Of a stretch of DNA of 64,000 bases, positions 22,868-32,131 are shown piece after piece; position 1 is the stretch's first letter; each line of letters starts with the position of its first letter. The position numbers and the translations under genes were made by a program. The notes under the pieces were generated by a model. The model made no database searches. It saw nothing but the letters and a program-made list of their open reading frames with translations, and had not been told where the DNA came from. Origin of the DNA: Martelella mediterranea (GTDB lineage: Bacteria; Pseudomonadota; Alphaproteobacteria; Rhizobiales; Rhizobiaceae); contig NZ_JAINWJ010000043.1 of NCBI RefSeq assembly GCF_021021415.1, forward strand, positions 21,611-85,610. The letters are read 5' to 3'.

Positions 22868-23230
22868 ATGAAGATTGGTGAACTCGCAAAACGCTCCGGC
22901 CTGACGGCGCATACCCTCCGCTATTACGAGAAGATCGGCCTTTTGCCCGATGCCGACCGCGATCGCTCAGGCCATCGCGACTACGACGCATCGGCGCTGG
23001 TCTGGATCGAATTTCTCGGCCGGCTGAAGACCACCGGCATGCCGATCAGGCAAATGCTGCACTATGCCGAACTCAGACGGCAGGGGCCTGCCACGGAAAA
23101 GCAGCGTCAGCGCCTGCTCGAACAGCATCGTGATGCGGTGCGCGAGCACGTTTACGAACTCCAGTCCTGTCTTGATGTCCTCGACGACAAAATCGCCGGC
23201 TATGCCGGAAATGATCGCAACAAGGATTGA
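22868..23230 (+). CDS. MerR family transcriptional regulator
   Basis: 120 aa regulator. The N-terminal winged helix MKIGELAKRSGLTAHTLRYYEKIGLL (1-26) is typical of MerR proteins. A coiled-coil dimerisation helix follows (about 75-115). There is no Cys-rich metal site, so it is probably a stress or aldehyde responder of the AdhR/YhdM kind. The promoter just upstream carries a MerR-like operator, suggesting autoregulation together with the next gene. Confidence 0.9.
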   Translation: MKIGELAKRSGLTAHTLRYYEKIGLLPDADRDRSGHRDYDASALVWIEFLGRLKTTGMPIRQMLHYAELRRQGPATEKQRQRLLEQHRDAVREHVYELQSCLDVLDDKIAGYAGNDRNKD

Positions 23231-23237
23231 TGACGTG

Positions 23238-23645
23238 ATGAATGAACAGAACCAGACAATCGGCGAAACCCGCCTGGACCGCGGCAAGCGCATGCTTGCG
23301 GCTATCGACGGGCAGGCGGGACAGAATGTCATCGACGCGCTCGATGATATCGCCCCCGATTTCGCCCGTTATGTCTTTGAATTCCCCTTCGGCGATATCT
23401 ATGCCCGCCCCGGGCTCGGCTTGCGCGAACGCGAGATTGCCACAGTCGCCGCCCTCACCGCGCTCGGAAACGCAGTCCCTCAGCTCAAGGTCCATATCGA
23501 AGCCGGGCTCAATGTCGGGGTGAGCCAGGAGGAAATCGTCGAAACCATCATGCAGATGTCGGTCTATGCCGGCTTTCCAGCCGCGCTGAACGGTCTGTTC
23601 GCGGCAAAGGAGGTCTTCGCAGCTCGTTCCGACGCGAACGCCTGA
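23238..23645 (+). CDS. Carboxymuconolactone decarboxylase family protein
   Basis: 135 aa from the ATG at 23238, seven bases after the MerR stop. It resembles the gamma-carboxymuconolactone decarboxylase (PcaC) subgroup: FGDIYARPGLGLREREIATVAALTALGN and HIEAGLNVGVSQEEIVETIMQMSVYAGFPAALNG. The CxxC pair of AhpD-type peroxidase relatives is absent. It is probably co-transcribed with and controlled by the MerR regulator; no other protocatechuate-pathway gene is nearby, so the real substrate is unknown. Confidence 0.85.
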   Translation: MNEQNQTIGETRLDRGKRMLAAIDGQAGQNVIDALDDIAPDFARYVFEFPFGDIYARPGLGLREREIATVAALTALGNAVPQLKVHIEAGLNVGVSQEEIVETIMQMSVYAGFPAALNGLFAAKEVFAARSDANA

Positions 23646-23657
23646 TCCGTCCCGGAA

Positions 23658-25001
23658 TCACTCCGCCAGCATGCTCTCCAGCCGCTGGGCCTCGCCGCCG
23701 GCGAGCCGCAGGTCGAGGCTGACGGAGCCGTCCTCGAGATCGCGGCGCTCGTCGACGAGCGCGTGCTCGTAAAGCCAGGGCAGCAGGTGCAGTTGATCGG
23801 GCGAAAGCGTGATGGTCGTTTCCGTCAGGACGCCCGCGAGCCGGTCGGCGATGCGATCTACCAACACGTCGACGCCCTCGCCGGAAATGGCGGAGACGGC
23901 CATGACGTTCTCGGTGGCCGAAGCCCGCGCCATGATGGCGTCATGCTCTTCCGGGCCCAAAAGGTCCACCTTGTTCCAGACCTCCAGAATGCGGGCATTC
24001 TGCTCGGCCTCGTCAATGCCGAGTTCGCCGAGGATGCGCAGCACATCGGCCGATTGCGCATCGCGGGCAGGATCGGCCATGTCGCGGACATGGAGGATCA
24101 GGTCCGCCTCCAGCACTTCTTCCAGCGTCGCGCGGAAGGCGGCGACCAGATGGGTCGGCAGATCCGAGATGAAACCGACGGTGTCGGAGAGGATCACGGT
24201 GCGGCCATGCGGCAGCTTCATCCGGCGCAACGTCGGGTCGAGGGTTGCAAACAGCATGTCCTCGGCCAGCACCCCTGCCCCGGTGATCCGGTTGAACAGC
24301 GTCGACTTGCCGGCATTGGTGTAGCCCACCAGCGCCACGATCGGATGCGGCACCTTCTTGCGCTTGGAGCGGTGAAGCTTTCGGGTGCGCACCACCTGCT
24401 CCAGCTCGCGTTCAAGCTTCGTAATGCGCTCGCGCAGCATTCGTCGGTCGGCCTCGATCTGGGTTTCGCCGGGACCGCCCATGAATCCGCCGCCGCCGCG
24501 CTGGCGCTCAAGGTGGGTCCAGCTTCTGACCAGACGGCCGCGCTGATAGTTCAGATGCGCAAGCTCGACCTGAAGCCGGCCCTCCTTGGTGGAGGCACGC
24601 TCGCCGAAAATTTCGAGAATCAGCCCGGTGCGGTCGATCACCTTGGCAACCCAGGCCTTTTCAAGATTGCGCTGCTGCACCGGCGACAGCGGGTGATCCA
24701 CGACCACGAGGCCAATATTCTTCTCATCCAGCAACGCGTCGAGCTCTTCGATCTTGCCGGTTCCGAGCAGGGTCGCCGGGCGCGGATCGTTGATTGTCAC
24801 GATCTCGGAGGCTGCCACCTCAAGCCCGATTGCGCGGGCAAGGCCCTCGGCCTCCTGCAAGCGGCTTTCAGGCGCGCGGGAAGACAGCGCGGTGCGTTCG
24901 GCCTCGGCCCGCGACTGCTTGATAACCGGCACGATCACGAGAACGCGGGAGGAATCCCTGTTCTCGTATTCGCTCTCGGGAAATTGGGTATTGTCGGAAA
25001 T
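23658..25001 (-). CDS. hflX: Ribosome-associated GTPase HflX, probable ATT start
   Basis: GTPase that binds and splits stalled ribosomes. G-domain motifs include GYTNAGKS (G1), the switch region DPTLRR, DTVGF (G3) and a NKVD-type G4 (VWNKVDLL). The N-terminal domain shows GTGKIEELDALL, VDHPLSPVQQRNLEKAW, IDRTGLILEIF and GPGETQIEADRR. The first canonical start in frame is GTG at 24936-24938, but it falls inside the first beta strand (RVLVIVPVIK). The frame is open to 25007 and the only plausible upstream initiator is ATT at 24999-25001, preceded by AGGTGAGC. The ATT start is an inference; from the GTG the protein has 426 aa, from the ATT 447. Confidence 0.88.
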   Translation of the reverse strand: MSDNTQFPESEYENRDSSRVLVIVPVIKQSRAEAERTALSSRAPESRLQEAEGLARAIGLEVAASEIVTINDPRPATLLGTGKIEELDALLDEKNIGLVVVDHPLSPVQQRNLEKAWVAKVIDRTGLILEIFGERASTKEGRLQVELAHLNYQRGRLVRSWTHLERQRGGGGFMGGPGETQIEADRRMLRERITKLERELEQVVRTRKLHRSKRKKVPHPIVALVGYTNAGKSTLFNRITGAGVLAEDMLFATLDPTLRRMKLPHGRTVILSDTVGFISDLPTHLVAAFRATLEEVLEADLILHVRDMADPARDAQSADVLRILGELGIDEAEQNARILEVWNKVDLLGPEEHDAIMARASATENVMAVSAISGEGVDVLVDRIADRLAGVLTETTITLSPDQLHLLPWLYEHALVDERRDLEDGSVSLDLRLAGGEAQRLESMLAE

Positions 25002-25014
25002 GGAAGCTCACCTA

Positions 25015-25257
25015 TCAGGAAGCGTTGTCATCGCCTTCGAACATCTGCACCGGCTGGCCCGGCATGATCGTCGAAATGGCGTGCTTGTAGACAAGCTGCG
25101 AATGACCGTCACGGCGCAGCAAGACACAGAAATTGTCGAACGACGTCACCACGCCGGTCAGTTTCACGCCGTTGATCAGGAAGATCGTCAGGGAAATTTT
25201 CTGCTTGCGAACCGTGTTGAGAAAAAGATCCTGCAAATTCTGAGAACGTTCCGCCAT
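25015..25257 (-). CDS. hfq: RNA chaperone Hfq
   Basis: Hexameric Sm-like protein that pairs small RNAs with mRNAs. 80 aa, [21 protein letters not shown]. Sm1 motif [11 protein letters not shown] and Sm2 motif YKHAIS are present; the C-terminal tail is short, as in alphaproteobacteria. It lies downstream of ntrYX and trkA and only 13 bp before the proposed hflX start. In rhizobia Hfq affects nitrogen control, consistent with the neighbourhood. Confidence 0.98.
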   Translation of the reverse strand: MAERSQNLQDLFLNTVRKQKISLTIFLINGVKLTGVVTSFDNFCVLLRRDGHSQLVYKHAISTIMPGQPVQMFEGDDNAS

Positions 25258-25390
25258 AGCGCCGCTTCTTTCTTTCTCTTGCCGGCCGGGGCCGGTTCCA
25301 CCTCTTTGTTGCCATCGAAAACGTCAGGGCAACAGATCATGAACTTTTGGTAGCAAATCACCGGCGCTTCCGCAACGGCGAAAAACATGA

Positions 25391-25416
25391 GCCCCCGAGA
25401 CTCCTTTTTCGGGGGC
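25391..25416 (-). terminator. trkA terminator
   Basis: Perfect 8-bp stem GCCCCCGA (25391-25398) and TCGGGGGC (25409-25416), 21 bp beyond the trkA stop on the minus strand and followed there by TCATGTTTTT. Confidence 0.6.
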
Positions 25417-25437
25417 CTTGCCTGAAGGCCGGATCGC

Positions 25438-26814
25438 TCAGAAATACTGGATCGAAACCCGGAAGAGCTGCTCGACGTGACGCACCGCGGAAGCGGCGGC
25501 AAACAGGATCACCCGGTCATGCGCCTTGATCTTGAGATCGCCATGCGGCCGGATGACCTCCTCGCCCCGGTAGATCGCGCCGATGCGGATGCCGTCGGGC
25601 AGGTCGAGGTCGCGGAACGGCGTACCGACGAGCGGCGATGTCGCGAGCGCCTCCGCCTCGATCACCTCGGCGGCACCCTTCTGCACCGCGTAGACCGAGC
25701 GGATGCGCCCCTTGCGCACATGCTGAAGCACGCGTGAGATCGTGACCGCGCGCGGATTGATATAGGCATCGATACCGAGCGATTTGGTGACATCGTGAAA
25801 CGACGGGTTGTTCAGGAGCGCCAAATTGGACTTGCAGCCAAGCTGCTTGGCGATCACCGAGGCCAGGATATTGGTCTGGTCGTTATTGGTCAGAGCGACC
25901 ATCAGATGGGCGTCGGGCACATCGGCCTGCACCATGATGTTCTGGTCGAGCGCCGAGCCATGGATGACGATGCCGTGGTGCAGCGCATCCGACACCGCCA
26001 CCGCCTTGTCACGGTCCTGCTCGATCATCTTGATGCGGGTCTTGGGCTGCAGGTCCTCGATCGACTTGGCGACGAAGAAGCCGATATTGCCGCCGCCGGC
26101 GATCACGATCCGCCGCGCCTCCTGCTCCTCATGGCCGAACAGCGCCAGGGTGCGCCGGATATGCTCATGTTCGCACACAACATAGACGAGGTCGCCAGCG
26201 AGAATCTGGTCGGTCGAATGCGGAATGATCACCTCTTCATGGCGATAGATACCGGTCACCGTCGCGTTCAGGTCCGGAAACAACTGGCTGAGCTGGACGA
26301 GCGGCGTGTTCAACACCGGGCAGTCGTCATTGCACTCCACGGCAAGCATCGCGATCTTCTCGTCGGCGAAACGCACGATATCGGTGGCGCCGGGGAAGGA
26401 GATGCGGCGTAGCACCATCTTGCCGACTTCGACTTCGGGCGAAATCGTGACATCGATCGGCATGTGGTCGCGCGAAAACAGGTCCGAATAATGCGAATGC
26501 AGATAGCTTTGCGAGCGGATGCGGGCAATCTTGGTCGGCACATTGAACAGCGAATGCGCGACCTGGCAGGCGACCATGTTGATCTCGTCATGCAGCGTCA
26601 CGGCGATGATCATGTCCGCCTGATCGGCGCCGGCCTTGGCCAGCATGTCGGGGTGGGCGCCGTGGCCGACATAGCCGCGCACGTCCAGAAGCTCGGTGAT
26701 GGCGGTGATGAGCGACGCGGACGTGTCAATAACGGAGACGTCGTTATATTCCTGGGAAAGCCGTTCGGCGATGCCGAAACCGACCTGACCAGCGCCGCAG
26801 ATGATGATTTTCAT
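25438..26814 (-). CDS. trkA: Trk system potassium uptake protein TrkA
   Basis: Cytoplasmic NAD-binding subunit that gates the TrkH/G potassium channel. 458 aa with two RCK modules: GAGQVGFGIAERL (residues 7-19) begins the first Rossmann fold and IAGGGNIGFFVAKSIE the second, each followed by a TrkA-C domain. The gene follows ntrX on the same strand, the standard rhizobial order. Confidence 0.95.
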   Translation of the reverse strand: MKIIICGAGQVGFGIAERLSQEYNDVSVIDTSASLITAITELLDVRGYVGHGAHPDMLAKAGADQADMIIAVTLHDEINMVACQVAHSLFNVPTKIARIRSQSYLHSHYSDLFSRDHMPIDVTISPEVEVGKMVLRRISFPGATDIVRFADEKIAMLAVECNDDCPVLNTPLVQLSQLFPDLNATVTGIYRHEEVIIPHSTDQILAGDLVYVVCEHEHIRRTLALFGHEEQEARRIVIAGGGNIGFFVAKSIEDLQPKTRIKMIEQDRDKAVAVSDALHHGIVIHGSALDQNIMVQADVPDAHLMVALTNNDQTNILASVIAKQLGCKSNLALLNNPSFHDVTKSLGIDAYINPRAVTISRVLQHVRKGRIRSVYAVQKGAAEVIEAEALATSPLVGTPFRDLDLPDGIRIGAIYRGEEVIRPHGDLKIKAHDRVILFAAASAVRHVEQLFRVSIQYF

Positions 26815-26870
26815 AAGAACCCCTCTGGGGTTTGGTAAGTTCAGTTGGCCGCAATCTGCCCGGTTTTGGC

Positions 26871-28235
26871 CTAAATGCCAAGCGACTTAAGCTTGCGGTG
26901 CAGCGCGGATCGCTCCATCCCGACAAATTCGGCGGTGCGCGAAATGTTCCCGCCGAACCGGTTGATCTGCGCCATCAGATAGTCGCGTTCAAAGCGCTCG
27001 CGCGCCTCTCTCAGCGGCAGCGTCATGATATGCGCATCGCCCGAGGTCTGGATCTGCGGCAACACGTCGGAAAGGTCGGCCGGCAGCAGGTCGGCGGAGA
27101 TCGGCGCGGACGCGTCCTCCTCGCGCGACAGGATCAGCAGCCGCTCGAGATTGTTGCGCAACTGCCTGATATTGCCCGGCCAGTCATGGGCCTGCAGGAT
27201 CGCCATCGCGTCATCGCCGATCGAGCGCTGGCGGATGCCGGCCTGCTCACAAAGCTGGCGCATAACGAAATCGACCAGGAAGGGAATATCCTCGCGCCGT
27301 TCGGAGAGCGAGGGAATGCGCACCGGCACCACCGCCAGCCTGTGAAACAGGTCCTGCCGAAACTGACCCTCGTCGATCCGCGCCTGAAGGTCGAGCGCGG
27401 TCGAGGACAGGATCCGGACATCGACCGATACCCGCCGGCTGCCGCCGACCCGCTCGAACTGCTGATCGACCAGCACCCGCAGGATCTTTTTCTGGGTTTC
27501 CAGCGGCATTTCGCCGATCTCGTCCAGGTAGAGCGTGCCGCGATGGGCGCGCTCCAGCGCGCCGGTCTTGCGCGTCCGCCCACCGCCACCTTCCACGCCG
27601 AAAAGCTCGGTCTCCATGTTTTCGGGCGTGATCGCAGCCGCGTTCAGCGCCACGAACGGGCCCTCGGCGCGCAGGCTCTTCTTGTGCATCAGCCGGGCCA
27701 CCACCTCCTTGCCGGAGCCGGAAGGGCCGAAGATCATCACGCGGGAGTTGGTCGGGCCGACCTTGTCCACCATCTGGCGCAGTTGCGACACCAGCAGAGA
27801 GGAACCGACGAGCTCTTCCGGGTCGCCGCTCTTGCGCTTGAGTTCCTGCACCTCGTTCTTCAGCCGCGAATTCTCCAGCGCGCGTTCGGCGATCAGCACC
27901 AGCCGGTCGGCCTTGAATGGCTTCTCGATGAAATCGAAAGCGCCGCGCTTGATGGAGGAGACCGCCGTCTCGATATTGCCGTGACCGGAGATCATGACCA
28001 CCGGCAGGTCTGCGTAGCGCGACTTGATTTCCTCCAGCAGCGCCAGCCCGTCGAGACGGCTCCCCTGCATCCAGATATCGAGGAAGATCAGACGCGGGAC
28101 CCGGTCGGCGATCGCCGCCAGCGCGCTATCGCTGTCATGGGCAACCCTGGTTTCGTGTCCCTCGTCGGACAGGATACCCGAGACGATATCGCGGATATCG
28201 GCTTCGTCGTCGACGACAAGAATATCAGAGGCCAT
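26871..28235 (-). CDS. ntrX: Response regulator NtrX lacking the GAFTGA loop
   Basis: Response regulator of the NtrYX system (nitrogen, redox and envelope control). 454 aa from the ATG at 28233-28235 (MASDILVVDDEADIRDIVSG). Receiver domain with phosphoacceptor Asp53, AAA+ domain with Walker A GPSGSGKE at 170-177 and LYLDEIGEM, and a Fis-type helix-turn-helix at the C-terminus (GNISRTAEFVGMERSALHRKL). The sigma-54 contact loop GAFTGA is not present: the site reads GVEGGGGRTRKTGAL (213-227). It overlaps the ntrY end by 11 bp. Confidence 0.95.
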   Translation of the reverse strand: MASDILVVDDEADIRDIVSGILSDEGHETRVAHDSDSALAAIADRVPRLIFLDIWMQGSRLDGLALLEEIKSRYADLPVVMISGHGNIETAVSSIKRGAFDFIEKPFKADRLVLIAERALENSRLKNEVQELKRKSGDPEELVGSSLLVSQLRQMVDKVGPTNSRVMIFGPSGSGKEVVARLMHKKSLRAEGPFVALNAAAITPENMETELFGVEGGGGRTRKTGALERAHRGTLYLDEIGEMPLETQKKILRVLVDQQFERVGGSRRVSVDVRILSSTALDLQARIDEGQFRQDLFHRLAVVPVRIPSLSERREDIPFLVDFVMRQLCEQAGIRQRSIGDDAMAILQAHDWPGNIRQLRNNLERLLILSREEDASAPISADLLPADLSDVLPQIQTSGDAHIMTLPLREARERFERDYLMAQINRFGGNISRTAEFVGMERSALHRKLKSLGI

Positions 28236-30522
28236 CTTGTTTCTCCCTGTCCGTTTCCTGGCGCTCGCCGTCGTGGATATGCGGCAGTTCAACGCGGATC
28301 ATCGCCCCTCGCCCGCCGGCGAAGTCGTGCGGCGCATCATGCAGTTCGAGCTTGCCGCCATGCTCCTCAATGATCTTGCGAACGATCGCGAGACCAAGGC
28401 CTGTCCCCTTTTCGCGCATGGTGATGTATGGCTCAAGGATCATGTGGCGATTTTCGAGCGGCAATCCCTTGCCGTTGTCGATGAAGTCTATGACGTAGCG
28501 ATCGCGGCTCTCGTCATGAGATGCCCGCACCAGTATCTTGCGTTCACCGTCGAACTCATTTGTTGGAACCGCTTCAATGGCTTCGACGGCGTTCTTGATC
28601 AGGTTTCCGAAGGCCTGGCCAAGCATGCGATCGTCAAACAGCCCCGTCAGCGGCTCATCGCCAAAATCGCGCATGAAGGTTACGTCGGTACGGCCCATCT
28701 CCAGCAGGAAAATCGCGTCGGAAAGGATCGTGCGCAGGTCACCCCGGGTCTTGGAAGGCTTCGGCATGCGGGCGAAGGAGGAGAACTCGTCCACCATCCG
28801 ACCGATATCGCCGACCTGGCGGACGATTGTATCAGTACATTGATCGAAGACCTTGCGGTCCTCCTCGTCCTCAATCTTGCGGCCGAAGCGGCGCTTGATC
28901 CGTTCCGCCGAAAGCTGGATCGGCGTCAGCGGGTTCTTGATCTCGTGGGCGATACGCCGCGCCACGTCCGCCCAGGCGGTGGAGCGCTGGGCGATGATCA
29001 GATCGGTGATGTCGTCGAGCGTGATGACATAGGCATTGGAGCCGTCGCGCGAATCCTCGCGCGTCACCTGAACCGAAAGCGTGCGTTCCTTGCCGAGCCG
29101 CACGAGATTGATCTGCTGGCGGAAATTCTGCCGGCTGCGGCGCATGGCGGCGGTCATCACCAGATCGATCTCGGGTGAGATCTCCTCCAGTTTGCGGCCG
29201 AGCAATTCGTCGTCCCGTGCCGCCAGAAGCTCGCCGGCGGAGACGTTCACGATCGTGACCATACGGTTTTCATCGACGCCGATCACCGCTGCGGTCACCC
29301 CGGAAAGCACGGCCTCGATAAACCGGCGGCGGTCATCGACCTCGTCCTTGGCGACAAGAATCTCGCGCTGCTGCTCGCGGATTTCGGCGACCATCTTGTT
29401 GAACGTGCTGGAAAGCCTGCCGACATCGCCGTCGATGGAGCGCACCGGCACGGCGACCTTCATGTCGCCGGAGGCGACCTGGTCCGCGGCCCCGATCAGC
29501 ATGCGGATCGGCAGCACGATGCGGTCGGCAACCGCGATGCCGGTCCAGATCGCGGCAAGCAGAACGATCAGCGCGAAGCCGAGATAGAGCACGGCGAAGG
29601 CGACCTGGATGGAGACCCGGCCCTCCTCCATCGAACTGTATTCGGAGACGTTGTCCTCGATCATCCGCATCGCACCCATCACGGTCGGGTCGACGGCGCG
29701 GACGGTGTAGAGCAGGCTGTCGGGGATCGCCTCGAGCGCGATGATCGCGCCAACCAGATTGGTGTCGCCCGGCGGGATCAGCGTCGGCGTACCTGCGGCC
29801 GCCTTTTCCAGCGCGTCCTTGGGGATGTCGGGGAGCGGCTTGTCGTCACCGAGGTCTGCCTCGACGATGACGCTGCCATCCGCGCGCACCAGCGAGGCGC
29901 CAAGAAGGCCGCGTCCGCGCGCCTGCCGCGCCATCAGGTCGGAGAAGCCGCGGCGATCGAGCAAATAGAGTGACCGGTTGCGCTCCAGATCATTGCCCAT
30001 GGATAGCGTCTGGCCCTGCAGATAGCTCGCGTTCTCCATCATATAGGCCTGCGCCACATTGAGCGAGGACTGGACGATGGACTGTGTTCTGAGCGCAAAC
30101 CAGCGGTCCAGCCCGGCATTCAGCGTCAATGTCGCGAAGATCGCCACCAGAATGGCGGGCGTGATCGCCACGATCGAAAACAGCGCCACAATGCGGATAT
30201 GAAGCTGAGCCGCCGCCCGGCCGCGCCGGCGCGCTTTCAGAAGCTGATTGACCTCCCGCCCGATCAGGAAAACCATGGCGAGGACGAACAGCGAGTTGGC
30301 CGCGACCAGCGCGATCACGACCTTGCCGGTTGGCTTGATCGGCGTCAGCCCAAGCAGGATGAACAGCGACAAAAAGGCGGTGATCAGAGCGCCGCTGACA
30401 ACGAACATGCCGGGCGATCTAAGAATAGCCCGCGCGCCGCCGCGCCCATAGGGCGCGCCATCGTGGGTCCCCTCCTGATGGACGGAATGCGTATCCGCCG
30501 CGCTGCCTTGTGCAGTCATCAT
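28225..30522 (-). CDS. ntrY: Sensor histidine kinase NtrY
   Basis: Membrane sensor of 765 aa. Transmembrane segments lie near 39-59, 69-88, 110-131 and 305-328, with a periplasmic region (about 132-304) between the third and fourth. A HAMP domain (329-385), PAS domain (about 395-505) and histidine kinase core follow, with phospho-His526 in [20 protein letters not shown] and an ATPase domain containing DNGKGLP and GTGLGLAIV. Two adjacent ATGs make the exact start uncertain by one codon. Partner is NtrX. Confidence 0.95.
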   Translation of the reverse strand: MMTAQGSAADTHSVHQEGTHDGAPYGRGGARAILRSPGMFVVSGALITAFLSLFILLGLTPIKPTGKVVIALVAANSLFVLAMVFLIGREVNQLLKARRRGRAAAQLHIRIVALFSIVAITPAILVAIFATLTLNAGLDRWFALRTQSIVQSSLNVAQAYMMENASYLQGQTLSMGNDLERNRSLYLLDRRGFSDLMARQARGRGLLGASLVRADGSVIVEADLGDDKPLPDIPKDALEKAAAGTPTLIPPGDTNLVGAIIALEAIPDSLLYTVRAVDPTVMGAMRMIEDNVSEYSSMEEGRVSIQVAFAVLYLGFALIVLLAAIWTGIAVADRIVLPIRMLIGAADQVASGDMKVAVPVRSIDGDVGRLSSTFNKMVAEIREQQREILVAKDEVDDRRRFIEAVLSGVTAAVIGVDENRMVTIVNVSAGELLAARDDELLGRKLEEISPEIDLVMTAAMRRSRQNFRQQINLVRLGKERTLSVQVTREDSRDGSNAYVITLDDITDLIIAQRSTAWADVARRIAHEIKNPLTPIQLSAERIKRRFGRKIEDEEDRKVFDQCTDTIVRQVGDIGRMVDEFSSFARMPKPSKTRGDLRTILSDAIFLLEMGRTDVTFMRDFGDEPLTGLFDDRMLGQAFGNLIKNAVEAIEAVPTNEFDGERKILVRASHDESRDRYVIDFIDNGKGLPLENRHMILEPYITMREKGTGLGLAIVRKIIEEHGGKLELHDAPHDFAGGRGAMIRVELPHIHDGERQETDREKQDGL

Positions 30523-30678
30523 CGCCCTTCTTGTCAGGTCAGGCGCACCGTCATACGCCGACCATGGAGCGGGTGAACGCGGCCTGTCAAACCGACTCGC
30601 GCTTTCCCCTTATGAGGAGGATATGCAACAGATTGTGGCACAAATGCAACGGAAAGCTGCAACAGAAGTCCGGTAAGC

Positions 30679-32130
30679 TCAGGAACTGCGGGAACTGCGA
30701 TAGACCGAAACGCCCAGTTCGCGGATCTTTTTGCGCAGCGTATTGCGGTTGAGGCCGAGAAGATCGGCGGCCCGGATCTGGTTGCCGCGGGTCGCCGTCA
30801 GCGCCGCCAGGATCAGCGGATATTCGACCTCGTTGAGCACCCGCTCGTAAAGGCCCGACGGCGGCAGGCCGTCGCCGAATCCGGCGAAATAGGTGCGCAT
30901 GTTCTCCTCCACCGCCTGGGCGATGGTCGGCATGCCGTTTCTGACCGTTGCGCCCTCCGCGGGCGCTTCCGGCTGATCGGCTTGCAATTCCTGTTCCACG
31001 ATCTCGCGGGTGATCACTTCCTGCGGATAGAGCGCCATCAGGCGGCGAACGAGATTCTCAAGTTCGCGGACATTGCCCGGCCAGCCATAGGATTTCATCG
31101 CGTCCAGCGCCTGCTGCTCGAAGCGCTTGCCGCCCAAGCCCTCGACCTCGCCCTCATTGACGAAATGGCGCACCAGATCGCCGATATCCTCAGCCCGTTC
31201 GCGCAGCGGTGGCAGGCGCAGCGGCACAACGTTGAGTCGGTAATAGAGGTCTTCGCGGAACAGGCCCTGATTGATCGACTGCTTCAGGTCCTTGTTGGTG
31301 GCGGCCACGATCCGGACATCGGTGCGGATCGGCGTGCGCCCGCCGACGGTGGTGTATTCGCCCTGCTGGAGTACGCGCAAAAGCCTTGTTTGCGCATCCA
31401 TCGGCATGTCGCCGATCTCGTCCAGAAACAGCGTGCCGCCCTCGGCCTGTTCGAACCGGCCGGAAGACCGGGTCTGCGCGCCGGTGAAGGCGCCCTTCTC
31501 ATGGCCGAAAAGCTCAGACTCGATCAGGTCGCGCGGAATGGCCGCCATGTTGATCGCCACGAACGGGCCATTGCGACGCTTGCCGTAATCATGCAGCGCG
31601 CGGGCCACCAGTTCCTTGCCGGTGCCGGATTCGCCGGTGATCATCAGCGTCAAATCGGTCTGCATCAGGCGGGCGAGGACGCGGTAGATTTCCTGCATCG
31701 CGGCGGACCGACCCACCAGCGGCATGCCGTCCTGCATGTCATCGCCGAGCGGCGCCGGCTTGCGCTTCGGCTCCGACAGCGCGCGGCCAACGATCGCGAT
31801 CAGTTCCGTCAGGTCGAAGGGTTTCGGGAGATAGTCGTAGGCGCCCTTTTCCGAGGCGCGCACCGCCGTCATGAAGGTATTCTGCGCGCTCATGACGATG
31901 ACCGGCAGTTCCGGCCGCGACTTCTTGATGCGCGGCAACAGGTCGAAGGCGTTTTCGTCCGGCATCACCACGTCGGTCAGCACCAGATCGCCTTCCCCGG
32001 CGGAAACCCAGCGCCACAGCGTGGCGGCGTTAGAGGTGATGCGGACGTCATAACCGGCCCGGCTCAGCGCCTGGTTCAGCACGGTGCGGATCGCCGCGTC
32101 GTCATCGGCAACAAGGATCGTAGCTGTCAT
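30679..32130 (-). CDS. ntrC: Nitrogen regulator NtrC (sigma-54 activator)
   Basis: 483 aa from the ATG at 32128-32130. Receiver domain with Asp53 ([10 protein letters not shown]), AAA+ domain with Walker A GESGTGKE (166-173), intact GAFTGA loop (213-218) and [10 protein letters not shown], and a C-terminal Fis helix-turn-helix ([21 protein letters not shown]). It is phosphorylated by NtrB under nitrogen limitation and activates sigma-54 promoters. One base separates it from ntrB. Confidence 0.97.
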   Translation of the reverse strand: MTATILVADDDAAIRTVLNQALSRAGYDVRITSNAATLWRWVSAGEGDLVLTDVVMPDENAFDLLPRIKKSRPELPVIVMSAQNTFMTAVRASEKGAYDYLPKPFDLTELIAIVGRALSEPKRKPAPLGDDMQDGMPLVGRSAAMQEIYRVLARLMQTDLTLMITGESGTGKELVARALHDYGKRRNGPFVAINMAAIPRDLIESELFGHEKGAFTGAQTRSSGRFEQAEGGTLFLDEIGDMPMDAQTRLLRVLQQGEYTTVGGRTPIRTDVRIVAATNKDLKQSINQGLFREDLYYRLNVVPLRLPPLRERAEDIGDLVRHFVNEGEVEGLGGKRFEQQALDAMKSYGWPGNVRELENLVRRLMALYPQEVITREIVEQELQADQPEAPAEGATVRNGMPTIAQAVEENMRTYFAGFGDGLPPSGLYERVLNEVEYPLILAALTATRGNQIRAADLLGLNRNTLRKKIRELGVSVYRSSRSS

Positions 32131-32131
32131 G

